From Arenimonas sp. (GTDB lineage Bacteria; Pseudomonadota; Gammaproteobacteria; Xanthomonadales; Xanthomonadaceae), in the NCBI RefSeq assembly GCF_022842045.1, contig NZ_JALHQI010000024.1:1-39267 (forward strand): 39,267 nucleotides of DNA, read 5' to 3'. The notes beneath the pieces were generated by a model. It did no database searches. It saw only the letters and a list, made by a program, of their open reading frames with translations, and was not told where the DNA came from. The position numbers and the translations under genes were made by a program. Below, in pieces: positions 8,861 through 16,224 of this stretch (its first letter is position 1; every line of letters starts with the position of its first letter).

Positions 8861-8877
8861 GCGGCGCGCTGCGCCGC
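8861..8877. terminator. Hairpin between convergent PH-domain and DoxX genes
   Basis: A perfect 7-base-pair stem, GCGGCGC and GCGCCGC, with a 3-base loop, 9 bases after the PH-domain gene's stop and before the convergent DoxX gene. No T-tract follows. Confidence 0.4.
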
Positions 8878-8929
8878 CCTATCGTCCAGCCCTTGGATCC
8901 AGGACTGCGGCCACGCTCGCCGCTTCAAT

Positions 8930-9292
8930 TCATCGTCCGGAACGGCGCCCCGGCAGGCTACGGATCTCGCCGCGACCGGACCAGCCGCGCCACGCGGCCA
9001 GGGCCGCGATGCCCGAGGCCAGCACCAGCATCGCCCACTCCCGGTGCACCAGGTGGGTAGCGATGGCGCCGAGCATCAGCCCCGCCAGGCACAGCGCCGC
9101 CAGCGCGGACACCCGCCGCACCAGCAGCCCGATCGCGCCGGCAACTTCCAGCACGCCCGTCAGGTACATGAAGTAAGGCGGATAGCCCCACCGCGCGAAG
9201 GCCTCGACCTCGAACGGAAGCGACAGCAGCTTGGCGATGCCGGAAGCGGCGAAAACCAACGCTAGCGTGTAAACGGCGATTCTTGTCTTCAT
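8930..9292 (-). CDS. DoxX-like small membrane protein
   Basis: A 120-residue protein with four hydrophobic segments. The first, ending SGIAKLLSLPFEVEAFARWGYP, carries the DoxX-family pattern of a G.AKL motif followed by a helix and a GYP turn; then YLTGVLEVAGAIGLLV and two further helices. DoxX-like proteins are inner-membrane proteins linked in some cases to redox or quinone chemistry; no catalytic residues can be claimed here. The gene follows the META/DUF4377 gene by 16 bases on the same strand, probably a two-gene unit. Confidence 0.8.
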   Translation of the reverse strand: MKTRIAVYTLALVFAASGIAKLLSLPFEVEAFARWGYPPYFMYLTGVLEVAGAIGLLVRRVSALAALCLAGLMLGAIATHLVHREWAMLVLASGIAALAAWRGWSGRGEIRSLPGRRSGR

Positions 9293-9308
9293 GGTGGTTG
9301 GCTGGCTA

Positions 9309-10028
9309 TCAGGGCTCGCTGCTGTCGAGCACTTCGATCAGCTGCCAGCGCCGCGCGCTGCCGTCGGCCGGCGGGTTGGCCACGGTGGTCTCGCGAATGC
9401 GCAGCACGTACTCGACGCCCATCTTCCAGTCGAAGCCCTCGATGTCGCCGTAGTGCAGCTCCCAGGGCGCGCCCGGCTGGGTGCGCACCTGCAGGCACAG
9501 CTGCTGCGCCACGCCCGTGCACGGCGCGCGCTGGCCGGCGATCTGGACGATGCGCTCGCGCGGCGCGTTGGCGACCGGCGGGCGGCTGTCGAAGCGCCAC
9601 GTGGCGCCGTCGGCGGCGCGCAGCTGCAGGAAGGGGCCGTCGAAGCCGAGCGTCAACGGTGCCGCCATCGCCTGCATCAGGGCGGTTTCGCGGCCCATGA
9701 TTTCCGGCGGGCACATGCGGCGAGTGCTGGCGATGGCCCCGCCTTCGCCGCCCAGGCGCAGCTGCATGCCGTCGCGCGACCAGCCGCCGGTGTGGCTGTT
9801 GCAGGGGCCGCCCAGCGAGAACCGATCGGCCTCGAAGCGCAGCGTGGCGACGCCGGGGCCGACGTCGGGCAGCGTGGCCTCGCCGGGCGCAGCCACCAGG
9901 CGCCACTCGGTGCCCTCGAGCACGGCGGCGTCATCGGTGGACGCGATCTCGGTGCGCGTGGAGGCGCAGCCGGCCAGGCTCGCGGCCAGCGCGAGGACCA
10001 GCAGGCGTTGCGTGGAAGTGCGGTTCAT
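9309..10028 (-). CDS. META-domain and DUF4377 lipoprotein
   Basis: A 239-residue protein with a lipoprotein signal ending LAGC (Cys21). Residues about 35-140 form a META/HslJ-type domain (LEGTEWRLVA, FSLGGPCNSHTGGWSRDG, MCPPEIMGRETALMQAM). Residues about 155-235 form a DUF4377-like domain (APCTGVAQQLCLQVR, DIEGFDWKMGVEYVLRIRE, WQLIEVLD). This two-domain layout is known in envelope stress or heat-shock related HslJ-like lipoproteins of proteobacteria. Its molecular function is not established. It sits 31 bases after bioC on the same strand, so read-through from the biotin operon is possible. Confidence 0.85.
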   Translation of the reverse strand: MNRTSTQRLLVLALAASLAGCASTRTEIASTDDAAVLEGTEWRLVAAPGEATLPDVGPGVATLRFEADRFSLGGPCNSHTGGWSRDGMQLRLGGEGGAIASTRRMCPPEIMGRETALMQAMAAPLTLGFDGPFLQLRAADGATWRFDSRPPVANAPRERIVQIAGQRAPCTGVAQQLCLQVRTQPGAPWELHYGDIEGFDWKMGVEYVLRIRETTVANPPADGSARRWQLIEVLDSSEP

Positions 10029-10059
10029 GGCGACTCCGGGTCGGGGGGACCCGGGCAGT

Positions 10060-10935
10060 CTAGCGCCGCCGCACCGGTATGCGGTCGGCCGGGAAGCTGG
10101 CCAGGTCGGCGCCGCCGTCGCGACGCGGCGCGCCCGGCGCCGGTCCCCAGGCCTGGGCGGTGATTACCTCCCAAGTGCTGGGCAGCACGCCGTCGCGGCG
10201 CAGGGCTTCGTAGTGCGCGGTGACGCGCTGGAGCCGGCCGCGCCCGCCGAGCCCGCGCGGGCGGTCGTGCCGGGCGTCGCCGGCGCCGATCGCGCGCAGC
10301 TCGTGCATCAGGCTGCGCAGGTCCGGGTAGGTCAGCGTGTACTCGTCGCGCTCGAGCACCGGATCCTTGAATCCGGCGGCCAGCATCGCATCGCCCACCT
10401 GCTGGATTTGCGCGAACGGCGACAGCGGCGGCACTTCGCCGCAAGCGAGATACGCATCGCGAAGCTCCGACAGCGTGGCCGGGCCGAAAGTGGAGAGCAG
10501 CAGCAAGCCGCCCGGGCGCAGCACGCGACGGAACTCCGACAGGGTGGCGGGCAGGTCGTCCACCCACTGCAGGCACAGGCTGGAGAAAATGACGTCGGCG
10601 CACTGGTCGGCCAGCGGCAGCTGCGACACGTCGGCGTTCACCCGCCGCACCGGCCGCCAGAAGCGGGTGTGGCGCGGCACTTCGCGCAGCATCGGCAGGG
10701 CGGCGTCGAGCGCGATCACCTCCGCCTTCGGCCAGCGCTTCTTCATGGCGCCGGCGGCCCGGCCCGGGCCGCAGCCCAGGTCGAGGATGCGCCCGGGCTG
10801 GCGGTCGTCGAGGTAGTCGAGCTGCTCGAGCAGGCGCGCCTCGGCCTCGCGCTGCAGCGCGGCCACCGCGGCGTAGTTCGGCGCCGCGCGGCCGAAGGCG
10901 CGGCGCAGGTGGCGGCGGTCGAACAGGCCGGTCAC
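10060..10935 (-). CDS. bioC: Malonyl-ACP O-methyltransferase
   Basis: A 291-residue SAM-dependent methyltransferase that methylates malonyl-ACP to begin pimelate synthesis for biotin. Motif I is ILDLGCGPGRA (about residue 50), with ALDAALPML as the SAM acidic loop, and the BioC-type core FSSLCLQWVDDLPATLSEFRRVLRPGG. The C-terminal part LPSTWEVITAQAWGP also matches the family. The start is GTG at 10935 because it overlaps the bioH stop by four bases (GTGA), which signals translational coupling. It is the last gene of the bioB-F-H-C operon. Confidence 0.93.
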   Translation of the reverse strand: MTGLFDRRHLRRAFGRAAPNYAAVAALQREAEARLLEQLDYLDDRQPGRILDLGCGPGRAAGAMKKRWPKAEVIALDAALPMLREVPRHTRFWRPVRRVNADVSQLPLADQCADVIFSSLCLQWVDDLPATLSEFRRVLRPGGLLLLSTFGPATLSELRDAYLACGEVPPLSPFAQIQQVGDAMLAAGFKDPVLERDEYTLTYPDLRSLMHELRAIGAGDARHDRPRGLGGRGRLQRVTAHYEALRRDGVLPSTWEVITAQAWGPAPGAPRRDGGADLASFPADRIPVRRR

Positions 10936-11708
10936 GGCGGGCACTCCGCAGCGAACGCCACCAGCGCATCCGCCACTTCGCCGGCGTGCGTCAGGAAGGG
11001 CGCGTGGCCGCCGCTTTCCACCTGCACAAAGCGACCCTGCGGCGCCGTCTCCGACGCAGCGCGCATCGCCGCGGGCGACACCAACCGGTCGCGCCGGCCC
11101 GCAAGCCAGAGGCTCGGCATCGCCAGCGAAGGCAGCGCGGCGCGCAGGTCGCTGTCCTCCAGCAGGCCCAGCCCGTCGCAAAGCACGTCGGCGGACGGCT
11201 CGCCATGCGCGAAGACTTCCCCGCGCAGCAGCTTCAGTTCTTCGCGCACGTGGTCCGAGCCCTGCGCCTCGAGCATCAGGAAACGATCGAGCGTGCCGCG
11301 GTAGTCGCGGCCCAGCTCGCTGGCGAAAGTGCGGAACACGGCGGCATCCATGCCCGCCGTCCAGTCGTCGGCGCGCACGAAGCGCGGGCTGGCGGCCAGC
11401 ATCACCAGGCCGCGTACCGCCTGCGGCCGCGTCGCCGCCTGCTGCAGCGCTACCAGCCCGCCCAGCGACCAGCCCAGCCACACCGCGCGCGCCGGCACCA
11501 CCGCCGCCACCGCGTCGGCGGCGTCAGCGAGGCGCAGCGGCAGCCCGGCACCGGCGCTGCGGCCGTGGCCCGGCAGGTCGACCAGGTGCAGGGTGAAATG
11601 CGGTTCCAGCCGCGCCACCAGCGGCCCGAAGATGCCGGCGTGCATGGCCCAGCCATGCAGCAGCACCAGGTCCGGGCCCTGGCCGCGCACGTCGTGGAAC
11701 AGGGTCAT
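10932..11708 (-). CDS. bioH: Pimeloyl-ACP methyl ester carboxylesterase
   Basis: A 258-residue alpha/beta hydrolase that frees pimeloyl-ACP from its methyl ester, ending the BioC-BioH pathway. The catalytic triad is visible: Ser81 in GWSLGG, Asp207 in GRRDRLVS and His235 in GGHAPF. The oxyanion-hole region is LLHGWAMHAGIF. The ATG at 11708 overlaps the bioF stop by four bases (ATGA), and the bioC GTG overlaps its own stop in the same way, so the three genes are tightly coupled. Confidence 0.93.
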   Translation of the reverse strand: MTLFHDVRGQGPDLVLLHGWAMHAGIFGPLVARLEPHFTLHLVDLPGHGRSAGAGLPLRLADAADAVAAVVPARAVWLGWSLGGLVALQQAATRPQAVRGLVMLAASPRFVRADDWTAGMDAAVFRTFASELGRDYRGTLDRFLMLEAQGSDHVREELKLLRGEVFAHGEPSADVLCDGLGLLEDSDLRAALPSLAMPSLWLAGRRDRLVSPAAMRAASETAPQGRFVQVESGGHAPFLTHAGEVADALVAFAAECPP

Positions 11709-12898
11709 GCCGGGAGCGGGGATTTGCGGGTGCCGAGCGCTTCGGCCAGGGCGGCCAGCAGGCCGTCCACGTCGCGCTCGTTGTGTTCGCAGCTCAGCGT
11801 GATGCGCAGGCGCGCCTGCTGCTCCGGCACCGTTGGCGGCCGGATGGCGGTGACGAGATAGCCGGCCTGCTCCAGCGCGGCCGACACCGACAGCGCACGC
11901 GCATTGTCGCCCAGCACGATGGGCTGGATCGGCGTGAACGATTCCTGCAGCAGCAGCCCCAGCGCCGAGGCGCCGCGGCGGAAACGCGCCACCAGCGAAG
12001 CGAGCTTGGCGCGGCGCCAGGACTGGGTGCGAATGAGCTTGAGGCTCGCGCGCATGGCCGCGGCCATCGCCGGCGCCGGCGCGGTGGAATACAGGTAAGG
12101 CCGCGCGGTCTCGGCGACGTGGCCGACCACGGCGTGGCTGCCCAGCAGCATTGCACCCTGGCCACCGAAGGCCTTGCCCAGCGGCACCAGCAGCAGCGGC
12201 ACTTCGCGCGCGCCCAGGCCCGCGACCGCGAGGCTGCCGCGGCCCTCCGGGCCCAGCACGCCGATGCCGTGCGCGTCGTCCACGTAAAGCAGCGCGTCTT
12301 GCGCGCGCGCCACCAGCGCCAGGTCGGCCAGCGGCGCCTGGTCGCCGTCCATGCTGAAGACGCCGTCGGTGGCGAGGATGGCCACGCCGTCGCGGCGGGT
12401 CATCAGCTGGCGCATCGCGGCCTCCACGTCGGCGTGCGGATAGCGCTTGAGCTCGCAGCGCGACAGGCGCGCGCCGTCGATCAGGCAGGCGTGGTTGAGC
12501 TTGTCCTGCACGCACAGGTCGCCCTCGCCCAGCAGCGACTGCAGCACGGCGAGGTTGGCCTGGTAGCCGCTGCCGAAATACAGGCCGCGCTCGTAACCCA
12601 GCCACCTCGCCATCTCGCGTTCGAACGCGGCGTGCTCGGCGTGGTGGCCGCTGACGCCGGCCGAGCCGGTGCTGCCGACGCCGTGCCAGGCGGCGGCTTC
12701 CTGCAGCGCCGCCACCACGTCCAGGTGCTGGCTCAGGCCCAGGTAATCGTTGCCGCAGAAGCTGGTGAGCTGGCGGCCATCCACCAGCACCTGCATGCCT
12801 TCGCGCGCCTCGACCTCGCGCCGGGTGCGCACGGCCTGCGCCGCCTCGCGCGCGGCGCGGGCGGTGGCGAGGCGATCGGCGAGGCGCTGGCGGGGCAT
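11705..12898 (-). CDS. bioF: 8-amino-7-oxononanoate synthase
   Basis: A 397-residue PLP-dependent alpha-oxoamine synthase that condenses pimeloyl-ACP with L-alanine in biotin synthesis. The cofactor lysine is K242 in VPLGKAFGGQG; other family features are GNDYLGLSQH (about residue 50), GVGSTGSAGVSGHH, and the PLP-ring Asp-Ala-His in YVDDAHGIGVLGPEGRG. The length and both ends match the family. The start lies one base after the bioB stop (TGACATG), so the two are closely packed. Confidence 0.95.
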   Translation of the reverse strand: MPRQRLADRLATARAAREAAQAVRTRREVEAREGMQVLVDGRQLTSFCGNDYLGLSQHLDVVAALQEAAAWHGVGSTGSAGVSGHHAEHAAFEREMARWLGYERGLYFGSGYQANLAVLQSLLGEGDLCVQDKLNHACLIDGARLSRCELKRYPHADVEAAMRQLMTRRDGVAILATDGVFSMDGDQAPLADLALVARAQDALLYVDDAHGIGVLGPEGRGSLAVAGLGAREVPLLLVPLGKAFGGQGAMLLGSHAVVGHVAETARPYLYSTAPAPAMAAAMRASLKLIRTQSWRRAKLASLVARFRRGASALGLLLQESFTPIQPIVLGDNARALSVSAALEQAGYLVTAIRPPTVPEQQARLRITLSCEHNERDVDGLLAALAEALGTRKSPLPA

Positions 12899-12899
12899 G

Positions 12900-13916
12900 T
12901 CAGGCGGCGCAGGACGTGGCGGCCGGCGCGACGATGTCGGCGTGCACGGTGTTCGATTCCTGCACGACCTCCATCGGGCGCAGGCCCAGGCGGTCGAACA
13001 GGGCGCGGTCGGCTTCGACGTCCGGGTTGCCGGTGGTCAGCAGCTTCTCGCCGTAGAAGATCGAATTGGCGCCGGCCAGGAAGCACAGCGCCTGCAGCTC
13101 GTCGCTCATCTCGGCACGGCCAGCCGACAGCCGCACCATCGAGGCCGGCATCACGATGCGGGCCACGGCGATGGTGCGGACGAACTCGAACGGATCCAGC
13201 AGCGCGGTGCCCTTGAGCGGCGTGCCTTCGACCTGCACCAGCCGGTTGATCGGCACCGAATCCGGGTGCGCCGGCAGGTTGGCCAGGGCCTGCAGCAGGC
13301 CGGCGCGCTGCGCGCGCGACTCGCCCATGCCGACGATGCCGCCGCAGCAGGTCTTCATGCCGACGTCGCGGACGTGGCCCAGCGTGTCCAGGCGATCCTG
13401 GTATTCGCGGGTCTTGATCACGTCGCCATAGAAGTCGGGCGCGGTGTCGAGGTTGTGGTTGTAGTAGTCGAGGCCGGCGGCGCGCAGCGCCACGGCCTGA
13501 TCGGCCTTGAGCATGCCCAGCGTGGCGCAGGTTTCCAGGCCCAGGGCCTTCACCTCGCGGATCATCTCGGCCACCTTCGGGATGTCGCGGTCCTTGGGGC
13601 TGCGCCAGGCGGCGCCCATGCAGAAGCGCGAGGCGCCGGCGGCCTTGGCGGCGCGGGCCTTCTCCAGCACCTCGTCGGTGCTCATCAGCTTGGTGGCGTC
13701 GACGCCGGTGTTGTAGCGCGCGGCCTGCGGGCAGTAGGCGCAGTCCTCGGGGCAGCCGCCGGTCTTGACCGACAGCAGGGTCGAGACCTGGACTTCGCTG
13801 GGGTCGAAGCGCTCGCGGTGCACGGCACCGGCGCGCTGCATCAGCACGGGGAAGGGGAGCTCGAACAGCGCGAGGACTTCTTCGCGCGTCCAGTCGTGGC
13901 GGATGACGGCAGACAT
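12900..13916 (-). CDS. bioB: Biotin synthase (radical SAM)
   Basis: A 338-residue radical-SAM enzyme that inserts sulphur into dethiobiotin. The [4Fe-4S] cluster motif CxxxCxxC is at Cys55, Cys59 and Cys62 ([12 protein letters not shown]). Further family blocks are [20 protein letters not shown], and [10 protein letters not shown] for the second cluster region. An in-frame ATG also occurs at 13940, but the ATG at 13916 is preferred because AGGGG lies seven bases before it. It is the first gene of the operon; a TTGACA promoter and BirA-type operator lie upstream. bioA and bioD are not in this window. Confidence 0.95.
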   Translation of the reverse strand: MSAVIRHDWTREEVLALFELPFPVLMQRAGAVHRERFDPSEVQVSTLLSVKTGGCPEDCAYCPQAARYNTGVDATKLMSTDEVLEKARAAKAAGASRFCMGAAWRSPKDRDIPKVAEMIREVKALGLETCATLGMLKADQAVALRAAGLDYYNHNLDTAPDFYGDVIKTREYQDRLDTLGHVRDVGMKTCCGGIVGMGESRAQRAGLLQALANLPAHPDSVPINRLVQVEGTPLKGTALLDPFEFVRTIAVARIVMPASMVRLSAGRAEMSDELQALCFLAGANSIFYGEKLLTTGNPDVEADRALFDRLGLRPMEVVQESNTVHADIVAPAATSCAA

Positions 13917-13954
13917 GGCAAACCCCTGACGGCGCTGCATTAATGGAGTGCGGC

Positions 13955-13983
13955 AGTCTGGTGAGCATGCCCACCCCTGTCAA
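13955..13983 (-). promoter_or_regulatory. Promoter of the bioBFHC operon
   Basis: On the minus strand a consensus -35 box TTGACA (13983-13978) is followed, after exactly 17 bases, by a weak -10 box CAGACT (13960-13955). It lies 39 bases upstream of the bioB ATG. The -35 box is inside the left half of the BirA-like operator. Confidence 0.55.
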
Positions 13984-14008
13984 CCAAACCACCCCGCTCC
14001 AGGTTGAC
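13979..14008. promoter_or_regulatory. BirA-type biotin operator
   Basis: A perfect 7-base inverted repeat, GTCAACC and GGTTGAC, separated by 16 bases. This agrees with the class II BirA site known from bacteria, close to TGTAAACC-N14-16-GGTTTACA, with A-to-C/T-to-G changes in this high-GC host. It overlaps the -35 box of bioB, so biotin-loaded BirA would be expected to block transcription. The birA gene is not in the window. Confidence 0.65.
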
Positions 14009-14093
14009 GGCCACCCCCGACGGGCCGCCAACCCGACGCCGGAGGCTATCCCCGTCCGCGGCAGCGAATCCGTGAAGTGAAGCACATCACGGC

Positions 14094-14885
14094 ATGACCT
14101 GGCCTGTCCGTTTTTCTCAGTGGCTGGGCCAGGCCCTGCTGCCCCCGCGCTGCCTGGTTTGCGAACTGCCCGGCGACGGCGGCCAGGACCTGTGCCGGGC
14201 CTGCCGCGCCGCCCTGCCCTGGAACCAGCCTGCCTGCCACGCCTGCGCACTCCCGCTGCCCGGCCCGGGGCCAGGTTCGGAGCCTGATCCCGGGTCGAGG
14301 GTGCGCCGCGGCGCCGTGCCGGCCGCATCGGGGCTCCGCTGCGGCCGCTGCCTGCGCCGCCCGCCGCCGCTGGACGCCACGGTGGCCGCGCTGGCCTATC
14401 GTTTCCCGCTTGACCGGCTGCTGCCCCGCTTCAAGTTCCATGGCGACCTGGCGGCCGGGCGCCTGCTGGGGCAACTGCTGGCCGACGCGCTCGCGGAAAC
14501 CTCGCCCGGGGCGGAGGGACCGCAGGCCATCGTGCCGGTGCCGCTGCACCCGCGCCGCCTGCGCGAGCGTGGCTACGACCAGGCGCTGGAGCTGGCCCGC
14601 CCGCTTGGCCGGGCGCTGGGCCTTCCGGTCAGGGGCGGCGGACTGCGCCGGGTTCGCGCCACCCTTGCCCAGTCCACCCTCGGCGCGGCCGCCCGTCACG
14701 GCAATGTGCGGGGCGCTTTCGCCGCGGCCCCCGGGCCCTGGCCCGAGCGGGTGGCGCTGCTGGACGACGTGATGACGACCGGCGCCACGCTGGGCGAGTG
14801 CGCCCGGGCGCTGCGGCGTGCCGGGGTGCGCCGGGTGGACGCCTGGGTCGTCGCGCGCGCGCCCCGGCCCGGGACGGAAGGCTAG
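14094..14885 (+). CDS. comF: ComF-family phosphoribosyltransferase-like protein
   Basis: A 263-residue ComF/GntX-type protein. The N-terminal zinc-ribbon region has Cys20, Cys23, Cys34 and Cys37 and further CxxC pairs near residues 48-51 and 83-86. The C-terminal part is a phosphoribosyltransferase fold with the PRPP-binding loop LLDDVMTTGATL (about residues 222-233) and the REARGYDQ-like segment RERGYDQALELARPL. Members take part in natural DNA uptake or carbon-source utilisation of DNA; the exact chemistry is unsettled. It is divergent from bioB, as in related Xanthomonadaceae. The ribosome-binding site is weak. Confidence 0.88.
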   Translation: MTWPVRFSQWLGQALLPPRCLVCELPGDGGQDLCRACRAALPWNQPACHACALPLPGPGPGSEPDPGSRVRRGAVPAASGLRCGRCLRRPPPLDATVAALAYRFPLDRLLPRFKFHGDLAAGRLLGQLLADALAETSPGAEGPQAIVPVPLHPRRLRERGYDQALELARPLGRALGLPVRGGGLRRVRATLAQSTLGAAARHGNVRGAFAAAPGPWPERVALLDDVMTTGATLGECARALRRAGVRRVDAWVVARAPRPGTEG

Positions 14886-14892
14886 TCCTGGG
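14868..14892. terminator. Weak hairpin at the end of comF
   Basis: CCCGGGAC pairs with GTCCTGGG across a 9-base loop with one G-T wobble. It overlaps the comF stop codon and lies between convergent comF and ubiA. No T-tract, so only a candidate. Confidence 0.3.
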
Positions 14893-14941
14893 TCGTCGCC
14901 TGCGCCGGGGCGGGCGGCGCCGGGCGCGGGCCGTGCGCCAT

Positions 14942-15850
14942 TCAGCCCAGCGCGTAATGCGCCGCGATGCCCACGAACACCACCAGGCCCACCCACTGGT
15001 TGGCGAGGAAGGCGCGGAAGCAGCCGGCCCGGTCGCGGTCGCGCGCCATCCAGAACTGCATCGCCACCAGCACCAGCGCCACGCCCAGCGCCGCCTGGTA
15101 ATGGATGCCGAAACCGGCGCGCGCGCCCACCAGCCACATCGCCCAGAAGAAGCCCGCGTAGATCACGCCCTGCGCGATCAGGTCGGCGTCGCCGAACAGG
15201 ATGGCGGTGGACTTGGAACCGACCCGCAGGTCGTCCTCGCGGTCCACCATCGCGTACCAGGTGTCGTAGCCGGTGGTCCACAGCAGGTTGCCCAAGAACA
15301 GCAGCCAGGCGATCGGCGGCACGCTGCCCTGCACGGCCGCGAACGCCATCGGGATGCCCCAGCCAAAGGCGATGCCCAGGTAAACCTGCGGCAGGTAGGT
15401 GTAGCGCTTGAGCAGCGGGTAGGTCGCGGCCAGCAGCGCCGCGGCGACGCTCAGCGCCACCGTCAGCCAGTTCGTCAGCAGCACCAGCCCGAACGCGACC
15501 AGCATCATCACGGCGAACAGGACCAGCGCCTCGCGCGGCGACACCGCACCGGTGGCCAGCGGCCGGGCCCGGGTGCGCTCGACGTGCGGGTCGAGCCAGC
15601 GGTCGTTGTAGTCGTTGATCACGCAACCCGCCGACCGCGTCAGCCACACGCCGGCGGTGAAGATCGCCAGCGTGCCCAGCGGCGGCACGCCGTCGGCGGC
15701 CAGCCACAGCGCCCACCACGTTGGCCACAGCAGCAGCAGGATGCCGACCGGGCGATCGCCGCGCACCAGCTGCCAGTAAAGCGGCCAGCGCTCGCGCCAG
15801 GTCTTGGGCGCGCGGTCGGGAAGGGGCGGTGCGTGGCGTTCGTAGGGCAT
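14942..15850 (-). CDS. ubiA: 4-hydroxybenzoate polyprenyltransferase
   Basis: A 302-residue integral membrane prenyltransferase that attaches the polyprenyl tail to 4-hydroxybenzoate in ubiquinone synthesis. Two Asp-rich, magnesium/diphosphate-binding motifs are visible: NDYNDRWLD at residues 79-87 and [12 protein letters not shown] at about residue 200. About nine hydrophobic segments surround them. The start ATG at 15850 ([10 protein letters not shown]) is preferred over the TTG two codons upstream. It is monocistronic and convergent with comF. Confidence 0.93.
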   Translation of the reverse strand: MPYERHAPPLPDRAPKTWRERWPLYWQLVRGDRPVGILLLLWPTWWALWLAADGVPPLGTLAIFTAGVWLTRSAGCVINDYNDRWLDPHVERTRARPLATGAVSPREALVLFAVMMLVAFGLVLLTNWLTVALSVAAALLAATYPLLKRYTYLPQVYLGIAFGWGIPMAFAAVQGSVPPIAWLLFLGNLLWTTGYDTWYAMVDREDDLRVGSKSTAILFGDADLIAQGVIYAGFFWAMWLVGARAGFGIHYQAALGVALVLVAMQFWMARDRDRAGCFRAFLANQWVGLVVFVGIAAHYALG

Positions 15851-15978
15851 CGGCAAAGCCTAGCAGAGCGTCCAGGCCCACCCATGACCGACGGCACCCC
15901 GGCGGCCGCGGGCCTTGACCCGGCGGCGACGCGTCCCCAGTTTAAGCATCGTCATCCACCACCAAGGGAACAACGACC

Positions 15979-16218
15979 ATGAGTGCAGGCCAGGGTTCCA
16001 CCGGCAACGTCATCGCCGCCATCTGCAGCTTCTTCGTGCCGGGCCTGGGCCAGCTGGTCCAGGGTCGCTTCGGTTCGGCCGTGCTCTGGTTCCTGTTCGC
16101 GTGCGCGGCCTTCGCCATCACCTGGCTGATCACGCTGAGCCTGCTGCCGTTCGGCTGGTTCGTGGTCAGCATCCTGTCGTGCATCAACGCGGCGATGTAC
16201 TCGCCGCCCGCGCGCTGA
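15979..16218 (+). CDS. Small TM2-like membrane protein
   Basis: A 79-residue protein with two hydrophobic stretches: NVIAAICSFFVPGLGQLVQGR, then AVLWFLFACAAFAITWLITL and a third short one near FGWFVVSILSCINAAMY. The PGLGQLVQGR turn is typical of TM2-type small membrane proteins. A good ribosome-binding site, AAGGGA, lies eight bases before the ATG. The role is unknown; the gene stands alone between ubiA and the convergent GGDEF-EAL gene. Confidence 0.8.
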   Translation: MSAGQGSTGNVIAAICSFFVPGLGQLVQGRFGSAVLWFLFACAAFAITWLITLSLLPFGWFVVSILSCINAAMYSPPAR

Positions 16219-16224
16219 CCCCGC

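Noticed and set aside
12733-14328. A 531-residue minus-strand frame over bioB and comF
   Set aside because: Arg/Ala/Gly-rich with no domain; it is a shadow of bioB in another frame.
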